Assembly (NCBI RefSeq): GCF_037975245.1
Contig: NC_092568.1
Location: 28,487,501-28,551,500 of the forward strand
DNA: 64,000 nucleotides
Direction of reading: 5' to 3'
From: Apostichopus japonicus
Lineage: Eukaryota > Echinodermata > Holothuroidea > Aspidochirotida > Stichopodidae
The position numbers and the translations under genes are program-made. The notes under the pieces are model-generated. The model searched no databases. It had not been told where the DNA came from and saw only the letters and a list, made by a program, of their open reading frames with translations. The stretch's first letter is position 1. Each line of letters starts with the position of its first letter. This document shows positions 47,886 through 60,505 of the stretch, piece after piece.

Positions 47886-49443
47886 CAACATAATAGTATT
47901 GATTCTCGATCATTGGAATATTAATGTAACAAAGAAACAACTAGTCTCAATGAACCTGCAGATAAAAGATGTGACTATGAAAAAATTTAAGCTATTTGTG
48001 TGCAATTACAATATAGGATATACCTGTAAGAATTGTAAGTATTCTGGTGAATCCAGATCTCCTTCAGCCATAGTTTGTCTCTCTGATTCATCTAGCTGGT
48101 GTGCAATTGTTGCCAAATCCACTGCACTGAAATATGGACCTATGCAACCAAGCAAATTTAGTAACATGAGGTACAAAGTTACCAACCACAGTGGAATGGC
48201 AATTCACTAAATATATCAGCTTCACAACTTTCTAAAATACCAATTAAGGTAAATTAAACATTACGGTTACAAATTCATACATAATTCTAGTTCCAATAAC
48301 AAAGAAACTTGATCTCGTTTAACCTGTTTCTTTTTTTTTTAAAGTTTTTAACAATATATACTTCGGGATAGCAACTGTATGTCTGCTAAAATTACGATAA
48401 TAGCTGTACCCAGCATGTATTTCATTTCATATCTCAATTTATTTTCCTGGCAAAGTGTTTCCTTCACAATGATTCACACTCATTGAAGCAATCAAATCTG
48501 TCATTCTTACCCTGTAGCAGAGAGTTTAGGCAATGCTGTGCACACAAAGAGGCTTCTTGCTGTGGAAAGTCACAACAAATTCATAATTAACATTATACAG
48601 TGTAAATGGTTATCTTAAATATCAAAATATTGAATGTTCATGTAGGCTAGATACATAATACTTTCATTGACTACCTGATACTGTAGCTGTAGCAATCAAA
48701 GAAATTTCATTACAAGTTTCAGTCAGTAGCACCTTTCACTTTCAATGTATCATGGATAGGGAAGGAAATTTAGTATTAACACAATTAAGGTAGGCTGTAT
48801 TACTCATTATTTTACATTAACTCAAACATTTAAAACATTGCTTTTTTTGTTCAAACACTTTTCCAAAGCACTTTTGTGGCTGATTTGAATACTTGAGTAT
48901 CATGAAAATATAAATTTAGAAGAAGAAATGACACCAGGCTTTTGACCATTCAGGGTCCTTCAATCAGAAAAGTTCAATGCTGCAAAGCATTTGATGAGTC
49001 CTTAATTAACTTAACTATTGCAATAATAAAGATAAGTGTTAAAAAGGGTAGCATACATTTTATACATGAGTCAAGGTCACTGGTTGGTTCCCTATTTAGG
49101 CCTACTAGTATTACATTATCTCTAGGATAGCCTAGACTATGCTGTTAGAAATTGGTACACCCTGTCAAAACAAAGCAATTATATTTAACATTAAGCCATG
49201 GCTTATTGCCAGTATAAAAACTAGTATTAACTGAATATACTGTTATTAATTAGTATTTCGTGGATTTGGTTCATGGTCAAATGGTACAATGCATTCAATT
49301 AGGCTAGGTCTGTTGTTAAATTATTGCAAGTTAGCTTTATTGACAAAGATGCAACCTAACTACAGTCAAATTTGACGGTTGAAAATTCAACAGAATAAAA
49401 GCCAAATATGAATAGTCACCTTCTCATGATATATCAATTCCAT
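43177..49443 (-). CDS. ATXN3: Ataxin-3, Josephin-family deubiquitinase, 8 coding exons, 330 aa
   Basis: Coding exons (minus): 49443-49420, 48559-48511, 48139-48024, 47072-46942, 46518-46364, 45316-45059, 43921-43816, 43330-43177; 993 nt in phase, TGA at 43179-43177. ATXN3 trims ubiquitin chains and works with p97/VCP in protein quality control. The Josephin domain fills residues 1-180: start MELIYHEKQEASLCAQHC with catalytic C14, KEHWLTIRK with H119, and WFNLNS with N134, the same numbers as in the human enzyme. Ubiquitin-interacting motifs follow: SQEDLQRALDKSQ (about 210-222), EEDELQEAIRLSIQ (about 231-244) and a C-terminal EDLEDAMLAEAIKLSMEK (about 312-329). DELRRKRQAYFEK (about 268-280) matches the human arginine-rich p97-binding site that directly precedes polyQ. 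Here polyQ is absent: the chain runs from YFEK into KQSNSSP. The gene is head-to-head with MRPS18A. Confidence 0.97.
47781..47885. repeat. (TA)n microsatellite
   Basis: Two long AT dinucleotide runs separated by TAGTTATATATATTTAGTT and CCC, in ATXN3 intron 3. Likely length-variable. Confidence 0.9.
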
Positions 49444-49861
49444 CTTTCACAAGTAAACACCCAAACAATGGTACAGGGAACTATGTACAACTGCTGTGAT
49501 TGCACGTTCCACGATATGTACCACGGTGAAGTGTATGAATAGTGTCCTTTCCAGTTGAGTTTCGGTGTGGTACTAACTACTATTAGTACTGCATGAAGTG
49601 GGTTATGACATGTAACTACATTGCGGTACCTTATTGCATGACAATTCCATTATTCATTAATTGTGGACACGGCATTTATGAAGGGAGACAAAATAAATGA
49701 AAATCTAGAGAGAAATAACATTCTGCTAGGACTAAATGTACTGGTCCGGTGGTGCCTTTTTGGCTAACTAGGCCTCACATCTTTTGAAGCTCAGTTAACG
49801 TTGTATGTGTTCGTTGGGAAATTGTTTATAGCGTTACTACCTCGCTCACGCTGAAACGAAA
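49444..49861. promoter_or_regulatory. Bidirectional promoter region of ATXN3 (-) and MRPS18A (+)
   Basis: Only 418 bp separate the two start codons, so both 5' UTRs and promoters must share this stretch. No TATA box is placed convincingly for either gene and it is not notably CpG-rich. A shared promoter is inferred from spacing alone, assuming neither gene has a distant 5' non-coding exon. Confidence 0.65.
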
Positions 49862-52800
49862 ATGTCTGCGATCAAGTTCTTATTTTCCATATCTAGAAGC
49901 ATTTCTAGAGTGAGATATGGACCAAGCACACATAAACTGAGTACTATGCAATTTTCAAATTCATCACGTAAAGCATTTTCCGAAGACTTTCGCAAAGGTA
50001 GTGTTTTTTAAGTTTCTTAAGAAGCATAACTTTGAGTTTTCTATTTCCGCTTACTAATTCACGTGTAGTGGTTTCGCAAAACATTTTCAAATGGATAGAT
50101 CGTCCTTGCGTCATACTCACCTTGTATTAATATTGTATTCCGTACTTCTACCGAGTGCGTTTGTCAAAATTGAATGGAATTTACCAGGCACAGAAACTTT
50201 CATTGATTATTTGTATTTTCTGAGAGTACCCCCTTTGGTTATGCCCTTCATCCGACAACAGTTGAGTTAGATTCATAAATCTGTTTCATACTGTGAACAT
50301 TGTCAATCTCGATCTGTAACTGATGAGTTACCCTGATTACTGCTTTGTTAAGTTGCTGCCAATTAAAGTTGTATTTCTATATCACTTGTAATCTTTGAGA
50401 CATGAACTTTAAAACAACCATGGCTCATCAATTAAAGTGACTGGACTATACAGTCTAATAGTATGTATACACAGACTGGTCAGGCAGTTCCTAAAATACA
50501 ACGCAATACTCAATTGGAAAACATAAGCCTTTTATTGCCTCAAATAACATGTTAGAAATTGTACCGATTGTCATGCAGATGTGTAATGTTGTTAAATTCA
50601 AGTTAAAAGAATATGTTTTGGTTTAGTTCTTAGAATTTAAAAACCAACAAATTAACATTAACATCTAGGCCAGCATCGAGGAGCTAAGGTCATCATGTCT
50701 CTGGCCTTAGAAGTAAAGGAGCATTCCAGACATTTAACATTTTTTAAAGACAAAAAGGATATCTTTAGTCATCTTTAATGCTTCACTTTTCACTCTGTGC
50801 TAGACGGAAATTCTGTGCACTGTTTGCTGACATTATGTTCTCTAAAATAACATTTGTTGTTTTATGTGTAGTATGTATTGCAATTTGTGGAATATTTAAT
50901 GTATGAAAATTGAAATATCATTTTTTATTCAATATTGCAGTTCAAGTACATGAAGATGGAGACACTTTGATTGTAAGTCAAGATTATAAATAAATGATAA
51001 ATCTTATTAATTCAGCATCGATATCTCCAAAATCAGTTTTCCCCAAACTTCTTTTGTCAGTTTGTCACCAAAAAACAAAATAACTGCTGATTATTATTAT
51101 TGATTTTTCCCTTTTAATTAACATTACTTACATCTAAAGAGTATTACTTTCCGTGAACAAAAATTGTTGATACTTGCCTGCAAGAATATGATTTGAATAT
51201 TGTTCTTTATTTTTATTGGTAGAATTTTACATTTCTATATTTTCAACAACAAAACTAATGCAATCAGTCTAAACCAATCATAATCAAGTCTGACTGACAA
51301 CATTAAAACCTTGCAGCAGACACAACAGTATAGAACATTAATAAAGTATTCAGACTGTTGTGTACAAACATTGCAGAGCAATCAAAATGGAGGTAAGCTT
51401 CTACACCCTACCCTTGAAGTTGTGAAGACTTTCTGGATTGTATGTCCAAACAGTATGATCCTCCTTCAATGAATCTCCTCAATTTTATGTTTTTTCTAGG
51501 TTGAAGGTGTAGTGGTGAATGATACTGTAAGCTATGCTGGAGGTAGCACATCACAGAGGGCGTGTCCTATCTGTAGCCGAAATCTTCAAGTTTCATATAA
51601 GGTACAATATATTTAAAGACCAAGCTTTGTTGTAATTTGGGATATATTGATATTGAATTCTGGTTATACTGTATGGTGATAAAGAAAGCACCCTGGTTGC
51701 TCTCATATAGATGACAATGAAAGATGTTTTTTTTGTGTGTACTTTTTCTTTCATTACCATTACAAACTATGAGAACCAGCTACATTGTCCAAATATTAGC
51801 ATACAGGATTAAAAATTATTTAGGGTTTTGTGTAATTTGTATGTTGGTTTACTAGCAACACTTTATAAAACAGTCTGAATGCATGGCATGAAAATTTGAC
51901 AGTTACAAAGAAAGGCTGTGAACAGAGGGAAGCTACTTCATGGATACTTTCTTTAATTGATCTAATTCAGTGGTGTTTAATGAAGCAAGGAAAACAGTTA
52001 TTTCCAAATTCTGAATTATTCTGAATTACTCATACATCAACAATTCAACATATATAAAACTGGAATTTCAAGGAAATGATGATTTTCCCATTAATGGTCT
52101 TTCTCTCTTCTAGGATGTATTGATCTTGGATCAGTTTGTTAGTAAGAAGACTGGCAAAATACTTCCTCGGCGAGTGACTGGTGTGTGTACAAAGCAACAC
52201 AGGCAGCTGGAAGACTGCATAGATAAAGCCCAGAAATCAGGTACGTGTGGGACATACCTAACTAGCATGGTTGTTAACAGGATTGAACTTTAGTTTCAAC
52301 CATCCCTCACTCTAGATTACCTCTTAAAGCAGCATTTTGCGTTTGGTCGCCGTTTTCTACTTTTTGGACATGTCCATTGAGATTTTTACATATATCAATC
52401 ACAAAACAGCAAACTAAGAAATTAGCCAAGTTTTTCCCTGCCAACAACGTTAATTGGCAAGTAATTAAGGATATTTGCAGATAATGAGAGATTTGCAGAT
52501 AACGTGTCCACGACAAATTCCACACTTAAAATTAATCACATACAGTTCCCCCAAACCCACTAGTTTGAATGCAACCAAGCAGAGATGCAGGTTTAGTTAT
52601 GAGCCGTTGCTAAAAATAGATTCAAGACTGTGCATTGGTACAACCAGGGAGTTGTTATGTAACTCCCTGGTACAACTGCTATATAGACTGTACACAAATC
52701 AACTTGCATGGTGTGGTATTACGTATTGGTCAATGACGTTAGTAGTGTTTAAATATTCATATTATGGGCGAGGTTTATTGGGATCCCAACGGAATATATC

Positions 52801-53274
52801 TTGGAGAAAAACAAAGTTGAAAGTTGCAAATTTTTCGACTTTTATGCCACCATTTGAAGTAAGATTTAAATAGATAAGCTAGTTATGTATGTCGTTATGG
52901 CATAGTGGAGTCAGTGAGGTTGAGAAAAATCAAAGAAAAGGACGCAAAATGCTGCTTTAAGATCTGATATGAAAAGAAATGGAATAGAATTCACTCCCTT
53001 GCTGTTTATATCTTTAACAGTAACATTTATATGATCCTGCCATTTGTGATATTACAGTGTTACTAAAACCGCATTTGTGCACTATTTGGAGTCGAGTCAA
53101 ATTTTAATGTCTACAGTATGTTCAATTTCACCTTCTGTTCTTCTTTTCAAAGGTTTGCTGCCCCCACCAGATTTAAGCAGTGTACCACTACCACCCAAAG
53201 ATATGAGGTTACCCCAAGGAACCTTTCACACATTTTACAGAAGCAATACTAGAGGCACTAAAAGGAAAGAATGA
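49862..53274 (+). CDS. MRPS18A: Mitochondrial ribosomal protein S18A (mL66), 5 coding exons, 172 aa
   Basis: Coding exons: 49862-49997, 50941-50972, 51500-51601, 52114-52240, 53153-53274; 519 nt in phase, stop TGA at 53272-53274. The protein belongs to the bS18 family and, despite its name, sits in the mitochondrial large subunit. Residues 1-45 are rich in Ser and Arg with few acidic residues, a mitochondrial targeting peptide. The core is ACPICSRNL (77-85), YKDVLILDQFV (89-99), KILPRRVTGVC (105-115) and HRQLEDC (119-125). C78, C81, C115 and C125 (with H119) match the metal-site residues of the human protein (CPIC, GLC, HRKIEEC). AQKSGLLP (129-136) matches human AHRAGLLP. The tail after LLP is Pro-rich then basic (ends TKRKE), differs from the human tail and is about 24 residues shorter overall. 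A TTAA MITE occupies intron 4. Confidence 0.93.
52328..52956. mobile_element. TTAA-type MITE, copy 2, 629 bp
   Basis: Same family and same orientation on this strand as 15471-16089. Ends AGCAGCATTTTGCGT, TTAA at 52324-52327 and 52957-52960. The internal ACCAGGGAGTTGTTATG hairpin is kept, with changes in the stem. It lies in MRPS18A intron 4. Confidence 0.85.
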
Positions 53275-55010
53275 TGCTGGTATTATAAGTGAGGTCAGGA
53301 TTTCTGGAGTATAAAAGAACAACCGAGCTATGAAGTAATTTGATGTATAGTTCTATATCCTCAGGAATCATTTCACAATACTGCTTCATAGCTAGGGAAA
53401 AGTAGTAGCCACTCTTGGGAGGCCTAACAAGCACAATGGCCCTTCGCATGTCTTCCACAGTTAAAGAGACAGAGTCTTGCTTTCAAAGAATGCATGTAAC
53501 AGGAAGGATGCAAACCCAGATTTTACAGATATATATGTCTCCATGTACCACTTGGCTACTTGGATGGAAACAAAAGCATATTGTGTTTGTGAGATGTCCT
53601 TTAAGAGTTGTACTTTATAACAGTAGTTTAGAGTAGTATTTCTTTTTGATGAGTGCAGAAACAATTCAACACACATTAAAAATCTCTTTTGACATGATTT
53701 TGAGAGCAGACATTTCACATCATTCTGTTTATCAGGCTATGTCTTAAAACAACAAAACAATGAATGCAAAAAGTAAGAACAAATGGAATACACATTTTCA
53801 GAAACAAATATGTATTTGAAAGTCTGTACATTTTAGAATGGAAATAATAATTCATTAATTGTTCAATGTGTTGAAGGAAATGTTGGAAGTTGGAACCATT
53901 TTTGGTTCAGCTCTAATAAAAATCTGGTATATGTGTACAATTTGAAAGCAAAATGCACTACCAGATTTTTGTCATGTAAACGTTTGCAGTCAAGGGAAAG
54001 AGTTCTTTGATTAACACTAGAGGAAGAACAATTTAAGTTGAAATAAACATTGATCATTGCATAAATAAAGGTCCAACATGTGACAGATTCAATGACCATA
54101 TGGCAGTGTGAATCTGTATGGTGTTTTCTATGTAACTATCAAAATTTTTGCATTTGAATGTCACTGGAGCAGGGTAAAGCAACTGAATGTTTCATATTTA
54201 TTCAAAGTGATGGAAGAAATTACATTTGTAATGACAATGTGTTTACAGCCTATACATCAGATCAGGAGGCAAGTAATGACAAGTTACATTTTGTCAAATT
54301 ATGGTAGAGCATGTCATATTTTATAATCACTGAAGTTAAACATTTCCTTAGACAACTTTAAAGTTATAAACAAAAAGAGGGTTTCTCTGCTTAATTGGCA
54401 TTCCTTTGTGGTCTAGACTATGCTTACATTTCACAAGTCTGTGAAGTTGTATTTCTTGATGAGCATTTGTGACCAAAATATAAAAACTTAACCAACAGTG
54501 TAACCCAATCAAACTCCAATGAGGAAGGACAGATATTTTTAAGAGAGAAATACTCTACATAGGGTCACCGTAGTTCATAGTAGCAATCAAAAGACCATTG
54601 AGGCAGGCTAATAAATTTCCCAAAACCTGAAAGAGAACTAACAGAATGTGGCAGTGAAGTTAAGTGTCGATATGATCCCCAATTTTGAAGTGATCCATAT
54701 AGGTTATATATGTATATCAGCAGTACCATGTAGATATTTCTAAAGCTGCATCTCCAAGAACAAATTAAGCTTACAAAATCACTTCAGGAGATATCTGCAT
54801 CCCCAAATCATTTCTTTAGACCTATAAAGTATAAAGCATTCATTGTGGTAACATTTCCTTTACATCATACATCTGTCTCTTTACAGAACATTCACCTGTG
54901 ATTAATGTGCTTGTTTTGTTAATTTCTCTATTTTTAACATATGTAAGGATGAAACTTCTACTACATATTTTGTTCAATACAAATACAGAAGGAAAGCATG
55001 AAGAACTGCC
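53275..55010. other. MRPS18A 3' UTR and convergent intergenic DNA
   Basis: Plus-strand AATAAA signals at 53915-53920 and 54064-54069 give a 3' UTR of about 0.65-0.8 kb for MRPS18A. From there to the RSPH9 end nothing is recognised on either strand. Confidence 0.45.
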
Positions 55011-55106
55011 TTTATTACATTTTTTTCTTAATTTCTTTTTTTTACATTTTTCGGGGTACTTTTCTACATAACAGTATAAGATAACGTCAGATCAACATGT
55101 AAAATA
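55011..55106 (-). other. RSPH9 3' UTR
   Basis: AATAAA on the minus strand at 55016-55011, about 90 nt past the stop, gives a short 3' UTR. Confidence 0.6.
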
Positions 55107-58100
55107 TTACAGCATAAAGGGCAAATCTTTGTTCTTTTCCCCGGTTCCAACGTAAATCCAACCGTACTTCCTTGTATGTGGGACATGGTAAAACGTTGTG
55201 CCTGGCCAAAGTAGACTTGTGATGGTAACCAGTCCACTGCCACGCTCAAACTTCAGAGACCATGATCCTGTTGAAGTAAATTATAATCATACTTTTGTTG
55301 TATAAATAAAGTTACTTAAATTTCCTCATAAAACTAGCAAAAACATTTCCACCAAAAAGATTGAGTCAACCATGTTTCTCTTCATACATATTTCTTACTT
55401 GCATGATTAATTGTATGACATGGAGAATCATCAGACTAATTAAAATTGAATAAGAATGATGTAAAAACTAAGACATGTGGAAAGACAATTGATGGCTTAC
55501 ATGACTAATCCTATCCTTACTCCCATTATAATGTAGACTTAGTTAACTACAGATTTGTGTACATAAATATAAATGTATGCTAAGTTGCTGAACAATTCAA
55601 CATACTTAGAAGCTTGAGAATCTATGATCAATCAAACATATCAACTGTTAGTTTGTTACCACACAGATAAGAACATTAACATGGAATGCTCTAATATCCT
55701 TACCCTCCTCCCATATTTCAAATTCATAGCAAGAAATAAACTCACTGTTTCAGCTATAGAATGCATTAAACCAAATCAAGTAAATATTGTACCTTTGGTG
55801 AATTAAATTCTGTATATTTTAACTTGGTTTCAAGAGGTAAATATGTATCTATTACCTTTTGGAATATCTTCATTTATTGGATCAAGAAAGTCAATGGACT
55901 TGTCCAAGTCTGCCTTTTCTAGCAAACTTTTCTCATTCAATCTGACCGGTTCTCTGAAGTGACAGTAGTTTTGTTGTTTTCCAGCTTCTGTTACAGACAG
56001 ACCTGAAAGTGAAAAAAAAAATTATAAATCATAAACTGCTTTCATATTTAAAAAAAATAAAAGTGTTCCAATTTATGCATATATAACAACAATGTATACG
56101 TGAAGGCATCGCATCGCGCCCTTTTCCAGATTCTGAAACCATACTTTGGCCATCAGTTTAAAGCTCCACTGGACTGTCCCTTCTTCCCCTCCTCCATCAT
56201 CACAGACATACTTCATTAAATTTGAAGTTCAAAAATGTATTTCTGGACAGCTGGAACTTCCAAACAGATGGGGGGGGGGGGGGAGTTGTTCTTCACTAAA
56301 AATCTCTACCACAGTAAACTAAAGATGATGGCTGAGTTTGTAATTGAGATCCAGTAATGTAACTTATTGTGTAAAACTTCTGCCTGTTGTAGTCAAAGAA
56401 TGCATATTTGGTATCCACATCCATAACAATAAATATTGTGAAGGGAAAAAAAGACTGTTACTTGGAAGGTTGATCATGTACTGCAGTGAACAGCTCAATA
56501 ATTGAGGGAAACAACAAGAAAATAAATCAGTCATCTTTACAAGTATCAAAACTGAAGTAGGTAATGATGAAGATTTCAAAAGATGGCCCAAAATTCAGGA
56601 ATAGACTTGAAACATGAAGCATGGATTTTAGCATACTTTCTGTCATATATATCACTTGGTAAATTTAAGGAAGGTAACAATACTCCAACACCAGACACAG
56701 CTGCTCAAAAACAATAACAGAGCTCTCTGAAACACCTCCTGTCTTATACTACATATTTGGTTGTTCAGCTACTGGAATTATGAGCAAGTTTTGTCAACCT
56801 CACCTTCTAAAATGTAAAAATTCCTGAGTCTTTCATTGTAGAATAAACCTGGACAGACTGAGTGAACTAGAGTACACATATTATAAGAGAGAGGTGGAAA
56901 TCCCAATAAAGCAAACAACAATGGAAATACCTTCAAAACTTCTGTTCTGGAGAACAGCACCATGTGGAGTCTTCACAAAAGCACCTCTTGGAGCGATTGC
57001 CACCTGTTCATCAATGTCTGCTACAACGGCAGCTAAACGATCCTCTTCCTTAATCATAATCTGAAATTTGGGGATGAGAATTTACTCTTTATTATGACTT
57101 TCTGATATTAATTGTGGTACTTCAGACTCAACAAGTGTAGATGACTCATTCCAACATATTGCAGTAAACAATGTGACAGTGAAATACATGCCCAAGTATC
57201 AATGTGTCATCACTTATTGTCATTTTCAATTTTTAACAAAGACAAAGTAATATATTTGTTTTCACATACATACTAAAACAAATATTACTTGTGATGGTAT
57301 GTCGCATGACCAAACTGGAACATTCCTTGCCTTGCTGGTTTCTGTCAAGTTGTATTGATCATGTCAGTGTAGGAGCTATTTGGCTACAAATATTATTGGA
57401 CACATCTTTAGGGGATATTGTTCTAATATACTACAATCATGATAAATACATGGTACGAGTAATTCTCAACCACTTAATAATATATCAAATTAAAGATAAG
57501 TTTAAAAATGCTTGTAGACCTGAATAGTGTATTGGATAGTGGATACAGTTAAAACACTTTCTTTTTCGTTTCCTCTCTCTCATGCAACTACTGAATTTAA
57601 AAAGATTGGGGTGCAGGAACTGAAATATTTCATTGCATGCAATATTTACCTTTTTTTTTACTATTTCCTGCATTATGGTTGCTTTGGAAAGTTACTTATC
57701 AAATACTAATATGTACAAGTCTTTGAATGTCACCGGTAAGCTTTACACTAACCTTGGTTAATTCTTACCAGAGCTTCATGCAATAGCCATTAGAAATACA
57801 TGACATGCATTTTAGAGACAAAATGTCTTTCAAATGAAATGTTCACTTACTGTGCTCTCCTCTTCAGTTGAGTCTTCTCCTTCCCCAATCTTCTGAATCT
57901 CAATGTGTTCATATTCATGTGCAGGGTCTCCATGAAAACGACCTTTCACCACTGAGCACTGATCCCTGATGGCCTGAGTAGCTTGTGGCAAAAGACCCCA
58001 TGCCACACAATCCAGGCTAGAGTAAGGAAGCAGGAAAAATTCTCAGAAACATGTCTTGTCTACAAATGTCTCAAATCCCATAGCTTAGCCCAACGCAATA

Positions 58101-60505
58101 GTACTTAGCATCTTATCATTAGATAAGATCTCAAAGGTGATGAAGGACATAACATGGTATAATGACACAGTACTATGCCTACAAATTTGATCTTGTCAAG
58201 ACTAACGTATCATGTCGCTAATTCATGCATTTAAATAACCTGCATGTAGTTTCTCCAAAGATCATTTCACTGTTAATGACTGTGTTATAGTTTAGTCTCC
58301 CATTCCGAGTAAGTTTTTGACAATGTAGACTTGTTTTTTTGCCAGCCAATTGATCCTACCCCTAGCTTTTTACCGTAATCTACATTAAGGTGACCATATT
58401 GTATTTAGGAACCTATACTTTCTACGTTTAAAGCGAGAGGTGGAATGTACTGATCTACTAATTTTGTAATGATAAGTTTCAAGAATGATGATCAATCGCC
58501 AACTCATCCAGAAACTAGGATTTGTCCAAGATAGGTATTTTACAAACCATAAATTCATTTGAATGATCTGGGTTGCTTTTATATTTGTAGTAATAAAAAT
58601 TCACCTAAGGCTAAAGGTTACTGGTAATGTTGATCTCTCTGATTTTGCTTTGTGGTATAGTTGAAATTTTCTACCCACTAATCAAGTTCAGCAAAGTGTC
58701 ATCAGATTACACCAGAACAGATTTATTATCAAGCTAGAGAATAGAGATATTCCATTAAATCTGTCCATACATCCCTATTTTTCTGTATAATTCCTATAGC
58801 CTAGGTCTAGATGGATTCAAAATACAAACTTTATGCTGCCTTCTTCAACAATATAAATGTTAGCTGGTTTCATAAAGACTGTGTGGATTAAAACTTGCAC
58901 TCAAAATGCGGTTAATAATCTGACATTTAAACACGGCAACAAGCATTGGTATAAAGTCTGTAATTGCAGCGACATAAGTATATTACACAGTAACGGAGTA
59001 AGCAAAATAACACACAAAATAACTGTACACTACCATAGGCCCAAATAAAATCGAGGACAACTGTGGGGACACTGTCACTCCAGGAATGGTACATGAAATC
59101 TGGAGACTGTCCCCAGAAATATGACATGTGCTGTCACCTCTGCCTATAAACATGAAAAGCATTTGCTATTTTGTTGGTGGGGCTTATTCGCAGGGCAGCC
59201 CTGCGAATAGCCAGACACATACACCTTATTCACAGGGCAGCCCTGCGAATAGCCGGAAAAAGCATCTTATTCACAGGGCAGCCCTGCAAATAGCCAAACA
59301 CATACACCTTATTCGCAGGGCAGCCCTGTGAATAGCCAGACACAAGCATCTTATTTGCAGGGTTACCCTGCGAATAGCCAGACACATACACCTTATTCAC
59401 AGGGCAGCCTTAGACTGGGTTAACGGGCTCAGTAATTTTTGGGGCTATTCGAGTTTGCTTTTGGGGCTATTCGAGTTTGCTTTTGGGCACCAGCTATCTT
59501 TTTGAGTCTTAATTGGGAGCCTCTATATTTTGAGGAATTTATTGGCCTTTGGGATTCCTATCTTAATGCTGTTAGGATTGGTTTTGGGAGCCTAGGGCCT
59601 TAAGATTGAACCAGTCTAGCATTAGTACCGCCAACATAAAATGTCATCCCTCGATCATTTTCACCTTTGTTTTTGCAGAGTGACTGCTCATTTGCATGTA
59701 AAGGTGTGGGAGGTGGGGGGGGGGGGTGTCACACCTTTGACCATATTGGCTTTCAGGCAATATCGGCTTTTGGGGAATCCCAAGATAAGCTCCCTTAAAA
59801 TAAGCTTTTAAACTTGAACTGCTGGGGCTCCAAAAATTAGCTTATGAAGTGGCTAAGACTATTTGGGCCCAAAAGGTTGGCTTTTTCAAGGCCCCTAAAC
59901 TGACTGGTATCAATAGCAAAACCTAATAATAAACCTATTTTCAAAATCGTCACAGCCCTGCGAATAAGGTGTCTGTGTATGTTATTCGCCGGGCTGCCCT
60001 GCGAATAATCACTTCGTATTTTGTTAGGCTTATGCACTTTGTAGATTTTGAAAATTTGGACTGATAGAGTGGTTGCAATTTGACATTTAAACACGTCCGC
60101 TATATTAAAAATTAGTATAGGCCTGTATGCTACTAGACCTGCTACAGTGCACAACGTCTGATTTAGAGGACACGCGAAGTTACCGTACAACACAATATGA
60201 AATTAGTATTAGCCACGCCTGGTCCAGTTTCGCGAAAAAGCTTAGGCCTACATGCTCATTGTTGTTGTTTTCACTAACCTGTACAGTGTTTTCCTATCTG
60301 CCATTTCATCATTTCCAGTGCCTTGGGCGATAAAATAGTCGTTTTTAACGCCGAGGATTTTGCCCCATAGGAATACTCTGTTGAACTTATGGTTATTTTG
60401 GAGAATAACAAGTGATGTTTCGAGCGCAGCCTTCTGTTCACCACTCAAAATGATACCACAAGAGCCAACATAACTTATATTCAAATGCAATCCGTCACTT
60501 TCCAT
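55107..60505 (-). CDS. RSPH9: Radial spoke head protein 9, 5 coding exons, 276 aa
   Basis: Coding exons (minus): 60505-60279, 58016-57851, 57060-56931, 56002-55856, 55267-55107; 831 nt in phase, TAA at 55109-55107. The length, 276 aa, equals human RSPH9. The protein is a radial spoke head part of motile 9+2 cilia and flagella, needed for beat control; human loss causes primary ciliary dyskinesia. Family landmarks: FNRVFLWGKILGVKNDYFIA (41-60), RKTLYSLDC (71-79), VVKGRFHGDPAHEYEH (about 97-112), AIAPRGAFVKTPHGAV (about 151-166), HFREPVRL then LLEKADLD, and the highly conserved end LLWPGTTFYHVPHTRKYGW (about 242-260) with VGTGEKNKDLPFML. The start is supported by MESDGLHLNI aligning with the human N-terminus. 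Intron 1 (2.3 kb) holds a palindromic minisatellite. Confidence 0.97.
59184..59412. repeat. Palindromic 42-bp minisatellite, about 6 units
   Basis: Units start at 59184, 59226, 59267, 59309, 59351 and 59393 (steps of 41-42 bp). Each carries a near-perfect palindrome with 11-bp arms (ATTCGCAGGGC), a central A and the complement, then a CAGACACATACACC spacer. It lies in RSPH9 intron 1. Confidence 0.9.
59952..60010. repeat. Inverted copies of the 42-bp palindromic unit
   Basis: CAGCCCTGCGAATAAGGTGT and, further right, GGGCTGCCCTGCGAATAA are the minisatellite units on the other strand, about 540 bp past the main array. Between them a GGGGCTATTCGAGTTTGCTTTT unit is repeated twice (about 59440-59485). 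The whole 59184-60010 may be one fold-back element. Confidence 0.65.

Noticed and set aside
53258-53458. Minus-strand frame with DMRRAIVLVRPPKSGYYFSLAMKQY
   Set aside because: It reads more like protein than most chance frames, but I could not tie it to a family or find joining exons, and it overlaps the end of MRPS18A on the other strand.
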